DNA of 44,836 bases from an uncultured Succiniclasticum sp. (GTDB taxonomy: Bacteria > Bacillota > Negativicutes > Acidaminococcales > Acidaminococcaceae): the NCBI GenBank assembly GCA_905235335.1, contig CAJOKZ010000003.1, positions 1 to 44,836 on the forward strand, given 5' to 3'. Under the pieces are notes generated by a model. That model searched no databases, was not told the origin of the DNA, and saw only the letters and a list, made by a program, of their open reading frames with translations. This document shows, piece after piece, positions 36,273-44,836 of the stretch (position 1 is its first letter; every line of letters starts with the position of its first letter). The translations under genes were made by a program, and so were the position numbers.

Positions 36273-37316
36273 TTACGCCTGCATCGGCCTGTCTTCCAGT
36301 GTTGTAATGAACATAGCATCCCCAAAAGAAAAGAAACGGTATCTTTCTTTGACGGCCTCCGCATATGTGCGCAGCATCAGTTCACGAGATGACAGTGAGG
36401 ACACCAGCATCAGAAGGGTGCTCTGCGGCAGATGAAAGTTCGTCACCAGCGCGTCCACGATATGCCATTGAAAGCCCGGATAGATATAGATTTTTGTCCA
36501 GCGGCTTCCCGCTTCCACATTACCGCCTGATCCGGCCGATTCCAACGTCCGCACCGCAGTCGTTCCCACCGCGATCACCCGACGTCCTTCTGCTTTGGCC
36601 CTGTTGATAGCCGCAGCCGCTTCCGGTGTCACAGTATAAAATTCCCTGTGCATAGGGTGGTCTTCGATATTCTCCTCGGTAACCGGCCGAAACGTACCTA
36701 ATCCCACATTCAGCGTGACAAACACCTCTTCGCAGCCCATATCTTTTATCTTCTGCATCAGCTCTGTCGTAAAGTGAAGTCCCGCAGTCGGCGCAGCGGC
36801 GGAACCGGGATCCCGGTTGTACACCGTCTGGTACCGCTCCTTATCTTCCAGCTTCGCCGTAATATATGGAGGAAGCGGAACTTCTCCCAAACGGTCAAGG
36901 ATCTCTTCAAATACGCCGGAAAACTCGAACCGGATTATCCGACCTCCGAAATCCGTATGTCCGGTAATCATTCCTTCCAGCTCATCCGAAAACTTTACAT
37001 GGGCCCCCACCTGCAGCTTTTTTCCCGGACGTACCAGTACTTCCCAGTCCGTGTTGTTCAGCCGCGTCAGCAGGAACACCTCTACATGGGCGCCGGTGTC
37101 TTTGAACCCGTACAGTCGGGCCGGAATCACACGTGTATCGTTAAATACAAGCAGGTCCCCGGGCCTCAGATATGCCGGCAAATCATAAAAATGCCGGTGT
37201 TCCAACCGACCGGTCTCCTTATCCACCACCAGAAGCCGGCTGTGATCCCTGGGTTCCACAGGATGTTGGGCAATCAGTTCTTTCGGCAGTTCATAATCAA
37301 AATCAGTGACTTTCAT
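36273..37316 (-). CDS. queA: S-adenosylmethionine:tRNA ribosyltransferase-isomerase QueA
   Basis: 347 residues, standard. It adds the epoxycyclopentanediol from SAM to preQ1 in tRNA. Signatures are FDYELPKELIAQHPVEPRDHSRLL, LVFNDTRVIPARL, PTAGLHFT, and FHLPQSTLLMLVSS. It lies between spoIID-like and tgt genes on the same strand. Confidence 0.97.
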   Translation of the reverse strand: MKVTDFDYELPKELIAQHPVEPRDHSRLLVVDKETGRLEHRHFYDLPAYLRPGDLLVFNDTRVIPARLYGFKDTGAHVEVFLLTRLNNTDWEVLVRPGKKLQVGAHVKFSDELEGMITGHTDFGGRIIRFEFSGVFEEILDRLGEVPLPPYITAKLEDKERYQTVYNRDPGSAAAPTAGLHFTTELMQKIKDMGCEEVFVTLNVGLGTFRPVTEENIEDHPMHREFYTVTPEAAAAINRAKAEGRRVIAVGTTAVRTLESAGSGGNVEAGSRWTKIYIYPGFQWHIVDALVTNFHLPQSTLLMLVSSLSSRELMLRTYAEAVKERYRFFSFGDAMFITTLEDRPMQA

Positions 37317-37337
37317 AAAAAGACTTCTCTCTTATAT

Positions 37338-38846
37338 TTAATATATAGAAACCAGATAGGTTCCCGGATAATAATGCTGTAAAATCGTTTTGTAATAGTT
37401 CTCCGACTTCTCCGGCGCTTCATCCGCCATGCCTTTTGCACCCCATTTGGACAAGCCAAGACCGGATCCGGTTCCCTTTCCCTTAAACACCAGGGTTTCA
37501 TCCTTGCTTTGATTCAAAAAATGGTATCCGGGAATGACCGACTTCCAGGCATTTCCGTCCTTTCCTTTGATCTCAATAGGAATTTGCTTCCTTCCAACCT
37601 CCATGCCATAGCTGTTTTCGATCGGCACATCCAATTTGTCAGGCATCGGTTCCGAATCATAAACATCAAACAAACTGCTGCTCAGCGCCAGCATGTCCGC
37701 AAATTCCTTTCCGGAAAGGATGACGCTTCCTAACTCTCCCTGCCAGTAGATTGATTTGATCCGACCGCTGGGATAACGGTCCCGTGCCTCCGGACGCTCG
37801 CTGTCAGACAGACGGTATCCCTGCAGCCGTCCGACCTTATAGCCGTTTTGATCCAGAATCCGGCTGATGGTCGCCACCTGGATATTCTTCACCCAGGAAA
37901 AATTGGGACAGTCCGTATCATAATCCACCACGGGCTGCAGATACGGGATCTTTTTCCCCAGCACTTCTTCTGCACTGACGGTCATTCCGCCGCTGCTTTC
38001 ACATGTATAGGCCGCGGCAGGGCTTCCATCGAAATAAAGCACCTGCCCGGCGGTCTTCGCCGCCACTTTCGTTATATTTTTATTCTCATTCCGAACTCCG
38101 CCGTAAAAAGATTCCGGTTCCGCTGCCCTGACGGCAAATACATGACTCTCCGGATAGTTCCGGAAATACCATGCAAGGCTGCGGACAGCCACCGCCTGGG
38201 CCTTGATCGCTTCATCCGGCCAGATGGGCGAAGACTTTGGCCCCAGGACGGAATTGACATAATATTCCAAAGGCACGCGGTTCACTATCGTCATCTTCTT
38301 TCCGTCATCCGTTACATAAACCTGCAGTGCGCCTCTGTATTCCTGCCTGTTCACCGAAAACAGACGGTGGGAACGATTGGTTGTAATTCCTGCCGGAGGC
38401 TCCGCCTGCGGAGAAGCCTTGCCGGTTGCTCCCTTTGGCTTTGGGTCTTGCGTTGCGCCAGCCGCGGCAGCCTGGGGGTAAGGCGAATCGGCTCCGCCTG
38501 TGCCAGCTTTTTCCTTTACCAGTGTATCCTGTGGAAGACTTTTAACGGTGTCGGTACGTCCGGCATTTTCCGCCGTTTTCAGGACCGTACCGCTGGAAAA
38601 GAAAAAATCTCCCAAAAGAATCTTTCCTTCTTTGACTGCGATAAAATATTTTCCTTTATCTATCTCCGTTGTTTTTCCATCTGGTTCTGTCGCGGTAAAT
38701 GGGCAAGGCGCCACCAGCTCGGCCGAAAACTGCGACACCACCAGACCTACGGAAAGTTCCGATGGATCCTCTGCAAGACAGGATCCACACAAGCCCAGAA
38801 GCATCGCCACAACGGCAAGAAAAGAATGGTAAAATGTAAACTTCAT
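37338..38846 (-). CDS. SpoIID/LytB domain protein, exported
   Basis: 502 residues. An N-terminal signal peptide (to about 25, ending SCLAED) is followed by a low-complexity Ala/Pro/Gly stretch (about 113-155) and then the SpoIID domain: VPLEYYVNSVLGPKSSPIWPDEAIKAQAVAVRS, CESSGGMTVSAEEV and the late GKGTGSGLGLSKWGAKGMA. SpoIID is a lytic transglycosylase of denuded glycan strands in sporulation; homologues also occur in non-spore-forming Negativicutes. Nothing else sporulation-related is visible here, so a wall role outside sporulation is likely. It is placed between queA and queH. Confidence 0.92.
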   Translation of the reverse strand: MKFTFYHSFLAVVAMLLGLCGSCLAEDPSELSVGLVVSQFSAELVAPCPFTATEPDGKTTEIDKGKYFIAVKEGKILLGDFFFSSGTVLKTAENAGRTDTVKSLPQDTLVKEKAGTGGADSPYPQAAAAGATQDPKPKGATGKASPQAEPPAGITTNRSHRLFSVNRQEYRGALQVYVTDDGKKMTIVNRVPLEYYVNSVLGPKSSPIWPDEAIKAQAVAVRSLAWYFRNYPESHVFAVRAAEPESFYGGVRNENKNITKVAAKTAGQVLYFDGSPAAAYTCESSGGMTVSAEEVLGKKIPYLQPVVDYDTDCPNFSWVKNIQVATISRILDQNGYKVGRLQGYRLSDSERPEARDRYPSGRIKSIYWQGELGSVILSGKEFADMLALSSSLFDVYDSEPMPDKLDVPIENSYGMEVGRKQIPIEIKGKDGNAWKSVIPGYHFLNQSKDETLVFKGKGTGSGLGLSKWGAKGMADEAPEKSENYYKTILQHYYPGTYLVSIY

Positions 38847-38921
38847 GATTTTCCCGCTTCACTTGTAAATATCATATTACATATTGCTTTCACGCGTCGT
38901 ACTGCACTTTCATTTCCCATT

Positions 38922-39596
38922 TTATTTAAATAAAATCGTATCCTGCTTCCCAAGCTGGATAATATTTTTGTTGATCCTCACAAAAGGCCTGTCCTCTGAT
39001 TTTCCGTTTACACCGGCAGCCCCGTCCTGCAATCCCGGCCCTTTGCATTCGTCCTCTTTCGGTCTCTTCCATTCCATGTACCGGTCCCGCTCACTGAACA
39101 CACAGCCACAATACGGCTGACGGTACAGACCCAGCTGCAGGCTGATCTCCTTGCCCGATTCATAAAAGGGACGCCAGTCCCGGTAATAAAACGCTACCCC
39201 AAACTCCTCCGCGGCAGCTTCCGCCGTCTGTATGATAAGTTCGTGTTTCTGGTACGGACTGTACAGCAGTGTGCTGGAAAAAGCCGTGAACCCATGGTCT
39301 GCTGCATATTTTGCCGTATAGCGCAGGCGCATCCGGTAACAGAAGGCACATCGCACCGAAGGCTCCTCCAACATTCCCTTCACACACTCCTCGAGAGGAT
39401 AGGTCTTATCTATAACCAGCCGGTAATCCCTTTTTTCCGCCAGTTCCCGCAAGGCAGACAGCCTGCGTTTAAATTCCTTATATGGGTGGATGTTCGGATT
39501 GTAATACAACAGTGTAAAATCCACGCCCTCCGCAGACAGTTCCTGTGCCGGATAACAGGCACAAGGTCCGCAGCAGGCATGCAGCAATAATTTCAT
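38922..39596 (-). CDS. queH: Epoxyqueuosine reductase QueH
   Basis: 224 residues. It reduces epoxyqueuosine to queuosine in tRNA, the last step, as the non-cobalamin alternative to QueG. The cysteines expected for the iron-sulfur cluster and adjacent metal are HACCGPCAC (C8, C9), CAFC (C83, C86) and YCGC (C163, C165). The C-terminal 40 residues are a polar tail outside the core. The start is the ATG of MKLLLHACCG at 39596; the 12-codon extension is not conserved in character. Confidence 0.95.
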   Translation of the reverse strand: MKLLLHACCGPCACYPAQELSAEGVDFTLLYYNPNIHPYKEFKRRLSALRELAEKRDYRLVIDKTYPLEECVKGMLEEPSVRCAFCYRMRLRYTAKYAADHGFTAFSSTLLYSPYQKHELIIQTAEAAAEEFGVAFYYRDWRPFYESGKEISLQLGLYRQPYCGCVFSERDRYMEWKRPKEDECKGPGLQDGAAGVNGKSEDRPFVRINKNIIQLGKQDTILFK

Positions 39597-39735
39597 AACA
39601 ACTTCCTTATGATCCTCAACCCGGTAAAACATGATAGCAGACCAGCCATGGTCAACGATATTTCAGCAAAGACAGTGTTTCAGGTTCGCCCGAAAACAGA
39701 CAAATATCCGCCACTGACCCGACGCCCGCTTTGAA

Positions 39736-40779
39736 CTACAGCAACGATGGCTGCTCTGCTTTCATCCCGGAGCCCCCGTCATCGGGATACGGGACCCCCA
39801 GATAGCGGTACGTCTCCCGGGTAGCTATCCGCCCGCGGGGCGTGCGCTGCAGCAGACCCAGCTGCATCAGGTACGGCTCTACCACGTCCTCAATGGTGCC
39901 AGACTCTTCGCTGACAGCCGCCGCGATGGTATCCACGCCGACCGGACCCCCGCCAAAAGTCCTGACAATCGTATTCAGGATACGGCGGTCATTCTGATCC
40001 AGCCCATACCGGTCCACTTCCAGCCGGGAAAGAGCCTGATCCGCCAGGTTCTTATCGATCATGTCCTTCCCCTCCACCTGGGCAAAATCCCTCACCCGTT
40101 TCAACAGACGGTTAGCCACACGGGGCGTGCCCCGGGATCGGCGGGCAATTTCCAACGCCCCCTCCGGAGTCATCGTAACCTTCAGCTTTTCCGCCGACTT
40201 GTTCACGATAACGCGAAGCTGCTCCGGCTGATAAAATTCCAACCTGCACTGCACACCGAACCGGTCCCGCAGTGGCGCAGCCAAAGAGCCGAGACGCGTC
40301 GTGGCTCCGATCAGCGTGAATTTCGGGAGCGGCAAGCGCACGTTTTGCGCCCCCGGTCCTTTTCCGATCACTATATCCAGCTGATAGTCCTCCATCGCTG
40401 AATATAAAATTTCTTCCACGGCCTTAGGCAGGCGATGTATCTCATCAATAAACAGCACTTCCCCTTCCGCAAGGGTGCTGAGAATCGCCGCCAAATCACC
40501 CTGCCGCATGATAGCAGGTCCCGATGTAACACGCATGTTTACATGCAGTTCATTGGCTATGATATTGGCCAGCGTCGTCTTCCCAAGACCGGGAGGACCG
40601 AACAGCAGCACGTGATCCAGCGCCTCGTTCCGCTTCAATGCCGCTTCAATAAAGACCGCTATATTCTTTTTGACCTTGTCCTGCCCGATGTACTCATCCA
40701 GCGTCCGGGGACGCAGGCTGAACTGTTCCGCATCCAATTCCGTAACTTCCGATGTTACCAGCCGGTCACCAAAATCCAT
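39736..40779 (-). CDS. ruvB: Holliday junction helicase RuvB
   Basis: 347 residues, standard. AAA+ motor with Walker A GPPGLGKT (61-68), Walker B IDEIH (D112, E113), sensor 1 GATTR, and a C-terminal winged helix ([17 protein letters not shown]). It drives branch migration with RuvA. It starts 34 bases after the ruvA stop. Confidence 0.98.
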   Translation of the reverse strand: MDFGDRLVTSEVTELDAEQFSLRPRTLDEYIGQDKVKKNIAVFIEAALKRNEALDHVLLFGPPGLGKTTLANIIANELHVNMRVTSGPAIMRQGDLAAILSTLAEGEVLFIDEIHRLPKAVEEILYSAMEDYQLDIVIGKGPGAQNVRLPLPKFTLIGATTRLGSLAAPLRDRFGVQCRLEFYQPEQLRVIVNKSAEKLKVTMTPEGALEIARRSRGTPRVANRLLKRVRDFAQVEGKDMIDKNLADQALSRLEVDRYGLDQNDRRILNTIVRTFGGGPVGVDTIAAAVSEESGTIEDVVEPYLMQLGLLQRTPRGRIATRETYRYLGVPYPDDGGSGMKAEQPSLL

Positions 40780-40813
40780 GTTCTTCCCCTTTTACCATCC
40801 TGTCTGCCACAAA

Positions 40814-41425
40814 CTATTTTTTCGCAAAAAGCTGTAATGCCCTGCGGATCAGATCATCCCGCTTCAGCGTCCCGTAATCCGGGATTTTACGAAGTACCGG
40901 CAGAATTTCCGAGTTGGAATACCCCAGGGCTGCCAGCGCGGCCATCGCCTCGTTCACCGCTTCCGAACCTGCAGCCCCGCTGACTGCCTCGGCAAACTCC
41001 CTGTCGTTTTCCGCCCCTTCCAGGGTGCCGATCTTATCCTTCAGTTCCAGAACCATCCGTTCCGCAGTTTTCTTGCCGATACCCGGCAGCTTGGTCAGCA
41101 TCTTCAAGTCCCGGCTTTGGATCGCCAGATAAAAGGCCTCTGGTTTTGACGCACCCAAAATCCCCAGCGCACCTTTAGGCCCCACGCCGCTCACACTAAG
41201 CAGCAGTGTAAAAAGATCGTAGTACTGCTGTGTGAGAAAACCATACAACTGGATGGCGTCCTCCCTTACCGCAGTATAAGTCAAGACCCGGACCTCCTGC
41301 CCCATCGTCAGTGTCCTCAATTGGGAAACCGGCATAAAGATGCGGTACCCGACACCACCCTCCGTTTCCACAAGGCAGTACTCGGCCGCCTGATATGCCA
41401 CCATTCCTTTTACCGAACCAATCAT
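40814..41425 (-). CDS. ruvA: Holliday junction DNA-binding protein RuvA
   Basis: 203 residues. OB fold (MIGSVKGMVAYQ..), tandem helix-hairpin-helix (GVGPKGALGIL, LPGIGKKTAERMVLELKDK), an acidic linker, and the C-terminal RuvB-binding domain (EAMAALAALGYSNSEI). It forms the tetramer that holds the junction open. The 229-base gap to ruvC on its upstream side holds a pair of direct repeats. Confidence 0.97.
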   Translation of the reverse strand: MIGSVKGMVAYQAAEYCLVETEGGVGYRIFMPVSQLRTLTMGQEVRVLTYTAVREDAIQLYGFLTQQYYDLFTLLLSVSGVGPKGALGILGASKPEAFYLAIQSRDLKMLTKLPGIGKKTAERMVLELKDKIGTLEGAENDREFAEAVSGAAGSEAVNEAMAALAALGYSNSEILPVLRKIPDYGTLKRDDLIRRALQLFAKK

Positions 41426-41549
41426 AATGCACGCTCCATCGTTATATCACTAAGAAAAACTGCTTAAAGCACTGATCAAAGAAACCGCTAACATATCGGT
41501 CCATTTTGCTTTTAATCTGACGGTGCTCTCGAATTTACGGGTATAGGAA

Positions 41550-41659
41550 AAGTGTCGGAAATTCCTTATCCGTGGTCACCCTTTGCCCGGCAGGCCCTTG
41601 TATGGAAAAGACCGGATTTATTTCGCAAGTGTATCAACAGTTCCTTATCCGCGATTACC
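41550..41659. repeat. Two imperfect direct repeats in the ruvC-ruvA gap
   Basis: AAGTGT-N8-TTCCTTATCCG-TG-GTCACC at about 41550-41580 recurs as AAGTGT-N8-TTCCTTATCCG-CG-ATTACC at about 41627-41659, 77 bases apart. The right copy runs into the last codon and stop of ruvC. This looks like an old local duplication. No gene is evident in the rest of the gap (41426-41654). Confidence 0.5.
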
Positions 41660-42203
41660 GCTTGCTCAGCGGATTGCGCTGCGCATCCAATATTTCCCCG
41701 ATGCTTTGGCCACCTTTCGTTTGCATCCGCAGGATTCTCGCCTGACTGAGACCGCATACTGCTGCCGCCAGGGCATCCGCCGTGTCATCGGGATCGATCT
41801 TTTCCCTGATGCCCAACAGTCGCTGTATCATAAAGATGACCTGCTTTTTATCAGCCGTCCCCGTCCCTGCAACCGACTTCTTGATCTGCATCGGTGTGAA
41901 CTCCAGCACAGGAAGTTCCTGCTGCGCGGCAGCCAAGAGGACCACACCCCTCGCCTGGGCCACCGGGATAGCGGTATTGACATTCCGGTTGAAATACAGC
42001 TTCTCCACCGACATAAAATCCGGATGATAATGGCTGATGATATCAGACACATCCTGATAGATCCGCCGGAGCCGTTCCTCCGGTTTCCAATCCTTGTCCG
42101 TCAGAATGGAGCCGTAAAAAACCGGGCGCAATATACTCCCCTTCATCTCAACAACCCCATACCCGCAGATCGCGGTACCCGGATCAATCCCCAGTGCCAG
42201 CAT
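41655..42203 (-). CDS. ruvC: Holliday junction resolvase RuvC
   Basis: 182 residues. RNase H-like nuclease with acidic residues D7 (LGIDPGT), E67 (MSVEKL), D140 and D143 (DDTADALA). It cuts Holliday junctions symmetrically. The C-terminal 20 residues extend past the usual end. It is separated from ruvA and from yebC by gaps of 229 and 319 bases, so the three ruv genes may not share one promoter. Confidence 0.97.
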   Translation of the reverse strand: MLALGIDPGTAICGYGVVEMKGSILRPVFYGSILTDKDWKPEERLRRIYQDVSDIISHYHPDFMSVEKLYFNRNVNTAIPVAQARGVVLLAAAQQELPVLEFTPMQIKKSVAGTGTADKKQVIFMIQRLLGIREKIDPDDTADALAAAVCGLSQARILRMQTKGGQSIGEILDAQRNPLSKR

Positions 42204-42258
42204 TTCATCATCCTCCAGCCGTCTTCATCCTGCCCGTTTTATATCATACATGATATCA

Positions 42259-42487
42259 TTATACATGAAACGCATGGCAAATCTGTGAAACAATTCGCCT
42301 GCACTGTCCGCAAAACGCACCCGCATACCAACCCGTACCTGATATCTCTTTTACAGCCTTCATTTTCTCCAAGTATTTTGGTTCTTTATGCCTTTATGTC
42401 TTCGTGTCTGAAGCCATAGATTTTATAGCCATCCTGCGGTAAAAAGGACGCTGTCGGCGCATCCTCCTTTTCCCGTTCATAATACAT
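42259..42487 (-). other. Gap between ruvC and yebC with two very short ORFs
   Basis: The 319-base gap (42204-42522) holds the yebC terminator and two short minus-strand frames. ATG 42487 opens 33 codons (MYYEREKEDAPTASF...) ending at 42386. ATG 42363, with GGAG three bases upstream, opens 34 codons (MKAVKEISGTGWYAG...) ending at 42259. Their residue mix looks protein-like but I recognise no family and cannot show they are translated. The palindrome ATATCAT-AC-ATGATAT at 42241-42256 lies next to ruvC. Confidence 0.25.
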
Positions 42488-42517
42488 AAAAGGCAGGCCC
42501 CCCGGGAAGCCTGCCTT
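42488..42517 (-). terminator. Terminator of yebC
   Basis: AAGGCAGGC (42490-42498) pairs with GCCTGCCTT (42509-42517), then TTTTATG on the minus strand, five bases after the yebC stop. The stem is identical to that behind secF. Confidence 0.88.
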
Positions 42518-42522
42518 CTTCT

Positions 42523-43266
42523 TTATTCCTCGTCGTCATCATCCGGCAAGTCTGCGTTGGTATAGACTTCCTGAACGTCGTCCATATCGTCAAACATGTC
42601 GATCGTCTTCCGCACCTTTTCCGCGTCTTCTTCCGAAAGCTGCACCATCGTGTCAGGAACCATGGTAATCTCCGACATGACTGTTTCAATGTTATTGTCT
42701 GCCAGCGCTTTTTCAACTGCGTCATAGTCTTCCGGCTGGGCCACGATCTCGAAACTGTCTTCCAGGGATTTCATGTCTTCCGCACCGGCATCCAGTGCGA
42801 TCATCATGACTTCGTCCTCGTCATAACCGGCCTCTTTATCGATTGTAAAAATACCTTTGCGTTTGAACATCCATCCTACCGAACCGGTTTCACCCATGTT
42901 TCCGCCATGTTTGGTGAAAGCGTGTCGGATATCAGCCGCTGCGCGGTTCCGGTTATCGGTCAAGACATCCAGCATAATTGCCACGCCGGCCGGCCCATAC
43001 CCTTCATAGGTGATCTCTTCATATTTCGCGCCATTCGCTTCACCAGCCCCCTTGGCAATCGCACGTTTGATATTGTCCTTCGGGATATTATTGGCCTTGG
43101 CTTTTGCAAGCGCCAGTTTCAAACGCATATTGCCGACCGGATCGGGACCGCCCATCTGCACCGCGATTGTAATTTCCCGGCCGATCTTCGTTGTTATCTT
43201 CCCTCTGGCGGCATCTGCCTTGCCTTTTTTGTGTTTGATATTTGCCCACTTTGAATGTCCGGACAT
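42523..43266 (-). CDS. yebC: YebC/TACO1 family protein
   Basis: 247 residues. Start MSGHSKWANIKHKKGKADAARGK is diagnostic. The three-domain fold continues with GGPDPVGNMRLKLALAKAKANNIPKDNI and YEGYGPAGVAIM. Members help ribosomes through proline-rich stretches and were earlier called transcriptional regulators; long members next to ruvC are common. The acidic tail (DDDDEE) is a local feature. The ATG follows TTGGAGGAA, and a strong promoter lies about 55 bases upstream. Confidence 0.96.
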   Translation of the reverse strand: MSGHSKWANIKHKKGKADAARGKITTKIGREITIAVQMGGPDPVGNMRLKLALAKAKANNIPKDNIKRAIAKGAGEANGAKYEEITYEGYGPAGVAIMLDVLTDNRNRAAADIRHAFTKHGGNMGETGSVGWMFKRKGIFTIDKEAGYDEDEVMMIALDAGAEDMKSLEDSFEIVAQPEDYDAVEKALADNNIETVMSEITMVPDTMVQLSEEDAEKVRKTIDMFDDMDDVQEVYTNADLPDDDDEE

Positions 43267-43320
43267 ACAAATTCCTCCAATTTATTGTCTTTGAAAAGAT
43301 AATTAAATTTTAACTATGTT

Positions 43321-43349
43321 ATTATACTATATTTTCCACATCATGACAA
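43321..43349 (-). promoter_or_regulatory. yebC promoter
   Basis: TTGTCA (43344-43349), 17 bases, TATAAT (43321-43326) on the minus strand. The -10 is perfect and the -35 differs at one position. Confidence 0.88.
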
Positions 43350-43570
43350 TGATTTTCTTGTGAAAGCGATGGCAAAAACATGTTCTCCGCAAAACACACT
43401 GCCCCCTCGCCAAGTGATTCGGTGTCCGGTTCTTTGCATCAGGAAATATTGCTTAATTTTTCTGTCCGTTTTCCGGACAATGCATCGAAAACTGAAACGC
43501 AGGCACCTGGTCCGGCCTGTTTCTTTTTTCTATTCCCGTGAATACCCCTGACATCTCTCCCGACTTTTTC

Positions 43571-43599
43571 TATACAAACAGACAAATATCATTTATAAT
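43571..43599 (+). promoter_or_regulatory. Probable promoter of the aldo/keto reductase gene
   Basis: TATACA (43571-43576), 17 bases, TATAAT (43594-43599), about 65 bases before the start codon. The -35 matches consensus at four of six positions. The 43350-43570 stretch holds no convincing gene. Confidence 0.6.
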
Positions 43600-43663
43600 A
43601 ATATAAATAAACCAAGACAGAATATCTGTGCAAAAAAGCAAGAGGACTCACAGGAGGGACATC

Positions 43664-44695
43664 ATGGAAATCAAAAAAGTCAGATTAGGAAAAACAGAAC
43701 TTTTTGTCACTAAGACCGCGATGGGATGCCTGCCTATCCAGCGCATCACCCACGAGGCCTCCAAATCGCTGTTGCGCAAGGCATATGACAGCGGCATCAA
43801 CTATTTTGACACCGCCAACATGTACACGGACAGCGAAGAAAAAATTGGGGAAGCCCTGCACGATATACGGCACAATATCGTCATCTCCACCAAAAGCGGA
43901 GGCACAGATTACAAAACCGTCACGGAACATATTGAGACCTCTTTAAAACGTCTCCGTACAGATTATATCGATCTGTTCCAGTTCCACAATCCCGCAGTCA
44001 TGCCGGATCCCAATGATGGGAAAGGACCCTACGCGGCTGCGCTGGATGCAAAAAAGAAAGGCTACATCCGTCATATCGGTATCACCAACCATCGTCTGAA
44101 AGTTGCCCACCAGGCAATCGACTCAGGATTCTTTGAGACTTTACAGTTCCCCTTCTGCTATCTCGCAACGGAAAAGGATATTGAACTGGTCAATGACTGT
44201 AAAGCGCACGATATGGGATTCATTGCCATGAAAGGCCTGTCCGGCGGTATGCTGAACAACGCAGCAGCGTGCTACGCTTTCATGCAGCAATATGACAATG
44301 TGGTTCCCATCTGGGGAATCCAGTTCGACTGGGAGTTGGACCAGTGGCTACGCCTGACGGAGACCAACCAGCAGATGACAGAAGAATTGAAAGCTGTAAT
44401 CACGAAGGACCGCGCAGAACTGTCCGGCAATTTCTGCAGAAGCTGCGGATACTGCATGCCCTGCACCGTCGGCATCGAAATCCCACAGGCCGCCCGGATG
44501 GCCATGCTGCTGCGGCGTTCACCCTACCGCCCCTTTATGTCGGACGAATGGCATGCCAAAATGCAAAAAATCGAGGAATGTGTCCATTGCGACCTTTGCA
44601 AGAGCCGTTGTCCTTACAGCCTGGATACGCCTTCCCTGCTGCAATATATGCTGAAGGACTACAATGAATTTTACGCGAAACACCATAACGATTAA
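43664..44695 (+). CDS. Aldo/keto reductase with C-terminal 4Fe-4S ferredoxin-type domain
   Basis: 343 residues. Residues 1-260 form the (beta/alpha)8 reductase barrel with the tetrad D49, Y54, K77 and H108. The C-terminal domain has FCRSCGYCMPCTVGIEIP and CVHCDLCKSRCPYSLDTP, eight cysteines able to hold two iron-sulfur clusters. The substrate is unknown; the domain pairing suggests electron transfer between ferredoxin-like partners and a carbonyl compound. The start is fixed by AGGAGGG five bases before ATG 43664; the 12-codon extension is unlikely. It converges with the rRNA operon beyond. Confidence 0.92.
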   Translation: MEIKKVRLGKTELFVTKTAMGCLPIQRITHEASKSLLRKAYDSGINYFDTANMYTDSEEKIGEALHDIRHNIVISTKSGGTDYKTVTEHIETSLKRLRTDYIDLFQFHNPAVMPDPNDGKGPYAAALDAKKKGYIRHIGITNHRLKVAHQAIDSGFFETLQFPFCYLATEKDIELVNDCKAHDMGFIAMKGLSGGMLNNAAACYAFMQQYDNVVPIWGIQFDWELDQWLRLTETNQQMTEELKAVITKDRAELSGNFCRSCGYCMPCTVGIEIPQAARMAMLLRRSPYRPFMSDEWHAKMQKIEECVHCDLCKSRCPYSLDTPSLLQYMLKDYNEFYAKHHND

Positions 44696-44745
44696 AAAGT
44701 ACGGCAGCAGCAGCCGGAATAAAACCGATAAAAACACAGCAAGAA

Positions 44746-44774
44746 AAAGCCCCCGCACAATGTGCGGGGGCTTT
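44746..44774. terminator. Bidirectional terminator between aldo/keto reductase and 5S rRNA
   Basis: AAAGCCCCCGCACA (44746-44759) and TGTGCGGGGGCTTT (44761-44774) form a strong GC stem. On the minus strand it is followed by T-rich sequence and ends the rRNA operon; on the plus strand it follows the reductase gene. Confidence 0.93.
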
Positions 44775-44779
44775 GTTCC

Positions 44780-44836
44780 TGACCGGCAACAATCTATCCT
44801 CCCGGGCCGCTTCCAGCCAAGTACTTTCGACGCGTG
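44780..44836 (-). rRNA. rrf: 5S rRNA, 3' part
   Basis: The minus strand reads GTACTTGGCTGGAAGCGGCC, then CGGGAGGATAGATTGTTGCCGG, the usual last third of a Negativicute-type 5S rRNA. The 5' part lies beyond the right edge. The exact 3' end is approximate. Confidence 0.88.

Noticed and set aside
43360-43551. 63-codon plus-strand ORF upstream of the aldo/keto reductase
   Set aside because: No ribosome site, and its Cys/Arg/Pro-rich composition looks like non-coding sequence; it lies next to the yebC promoter.

Overview
The window most likely comes from a diderm Firmicute (Negativicutes); I cannot resolve the genus. Firmicute signs are a glycyl T-box leader, RNase HIII, consensus TTGACA/TATAAT promoters with 17-base spacers, and the phoH-ybeY-cdd-era-recO order. 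Outer-membrane signs are an RND pump with its periplasmic adaptor and type IV pilus inner-membrane genes. Base composition is roughly balanced. The stretch is chromosomal and mostly housekeeping. It is bounded by rRNA genes on both sides, both on the minus strand: the first bases of a 16S gene at the left edge and the end of a 5S gene at the right edge.

Layout. 1-2000: rRNA leader and promoter, then a B12-binding radical SAM protein (DUF4080). 2000-4200: oligoendopeptidase F on the plus strand behind a hairpin-rich leader. 4200-9250: glycerol-1-phosphate dehydrogenase-like protein, a frameshifted micro-ORF, an ArnT-like glycosyltransferase, a flippase-like membrane protein, RNase HIII. 9350-11420: larC and larB (nickel-pincer cofactor). 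11500-18200: a tightly overlapped operon of prepilin peptidase, a PilM-PilN fusion, PilO, RND adaptor and RND pump. 18500-24530: PEP synthase; glyQS under a T-box. 24560-31330: rubrerythrin, a small inverted-repeat element (MITE), recO, a CNNM/CorC protein, era, a YbeY-cytidine deaminase fusion, phoH, and a cyclophilin lipoprotein. 31670-34900: yajC, 5-FCL, secD, secF. 35040-43270: tgt, queA, spoIID-like, queH, ruvB, ruvA, ruvC, yebC. 43660-44700: a ferredoxin-like aldo/keto reductase on the plus strand.

Themes: protein export (YajC-SecD-SecF), final steps of queuosine synthesis (QueA, Tgt, QueH), Holliday-junction processing (RuvABC), ribosome and RNA maturation (PhoH, YbeY, Era), and envelope functions. 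I found no prophage, CRISPR array, tRNA gene or full insertion sequence. The best leads are the YbeY-CDD fusion, the compact pilus/efflux operon with its PilM-PilN fusion, the MITE inserted flush with the recO stop codon, and several uncharacterised palindromes and leader structures.
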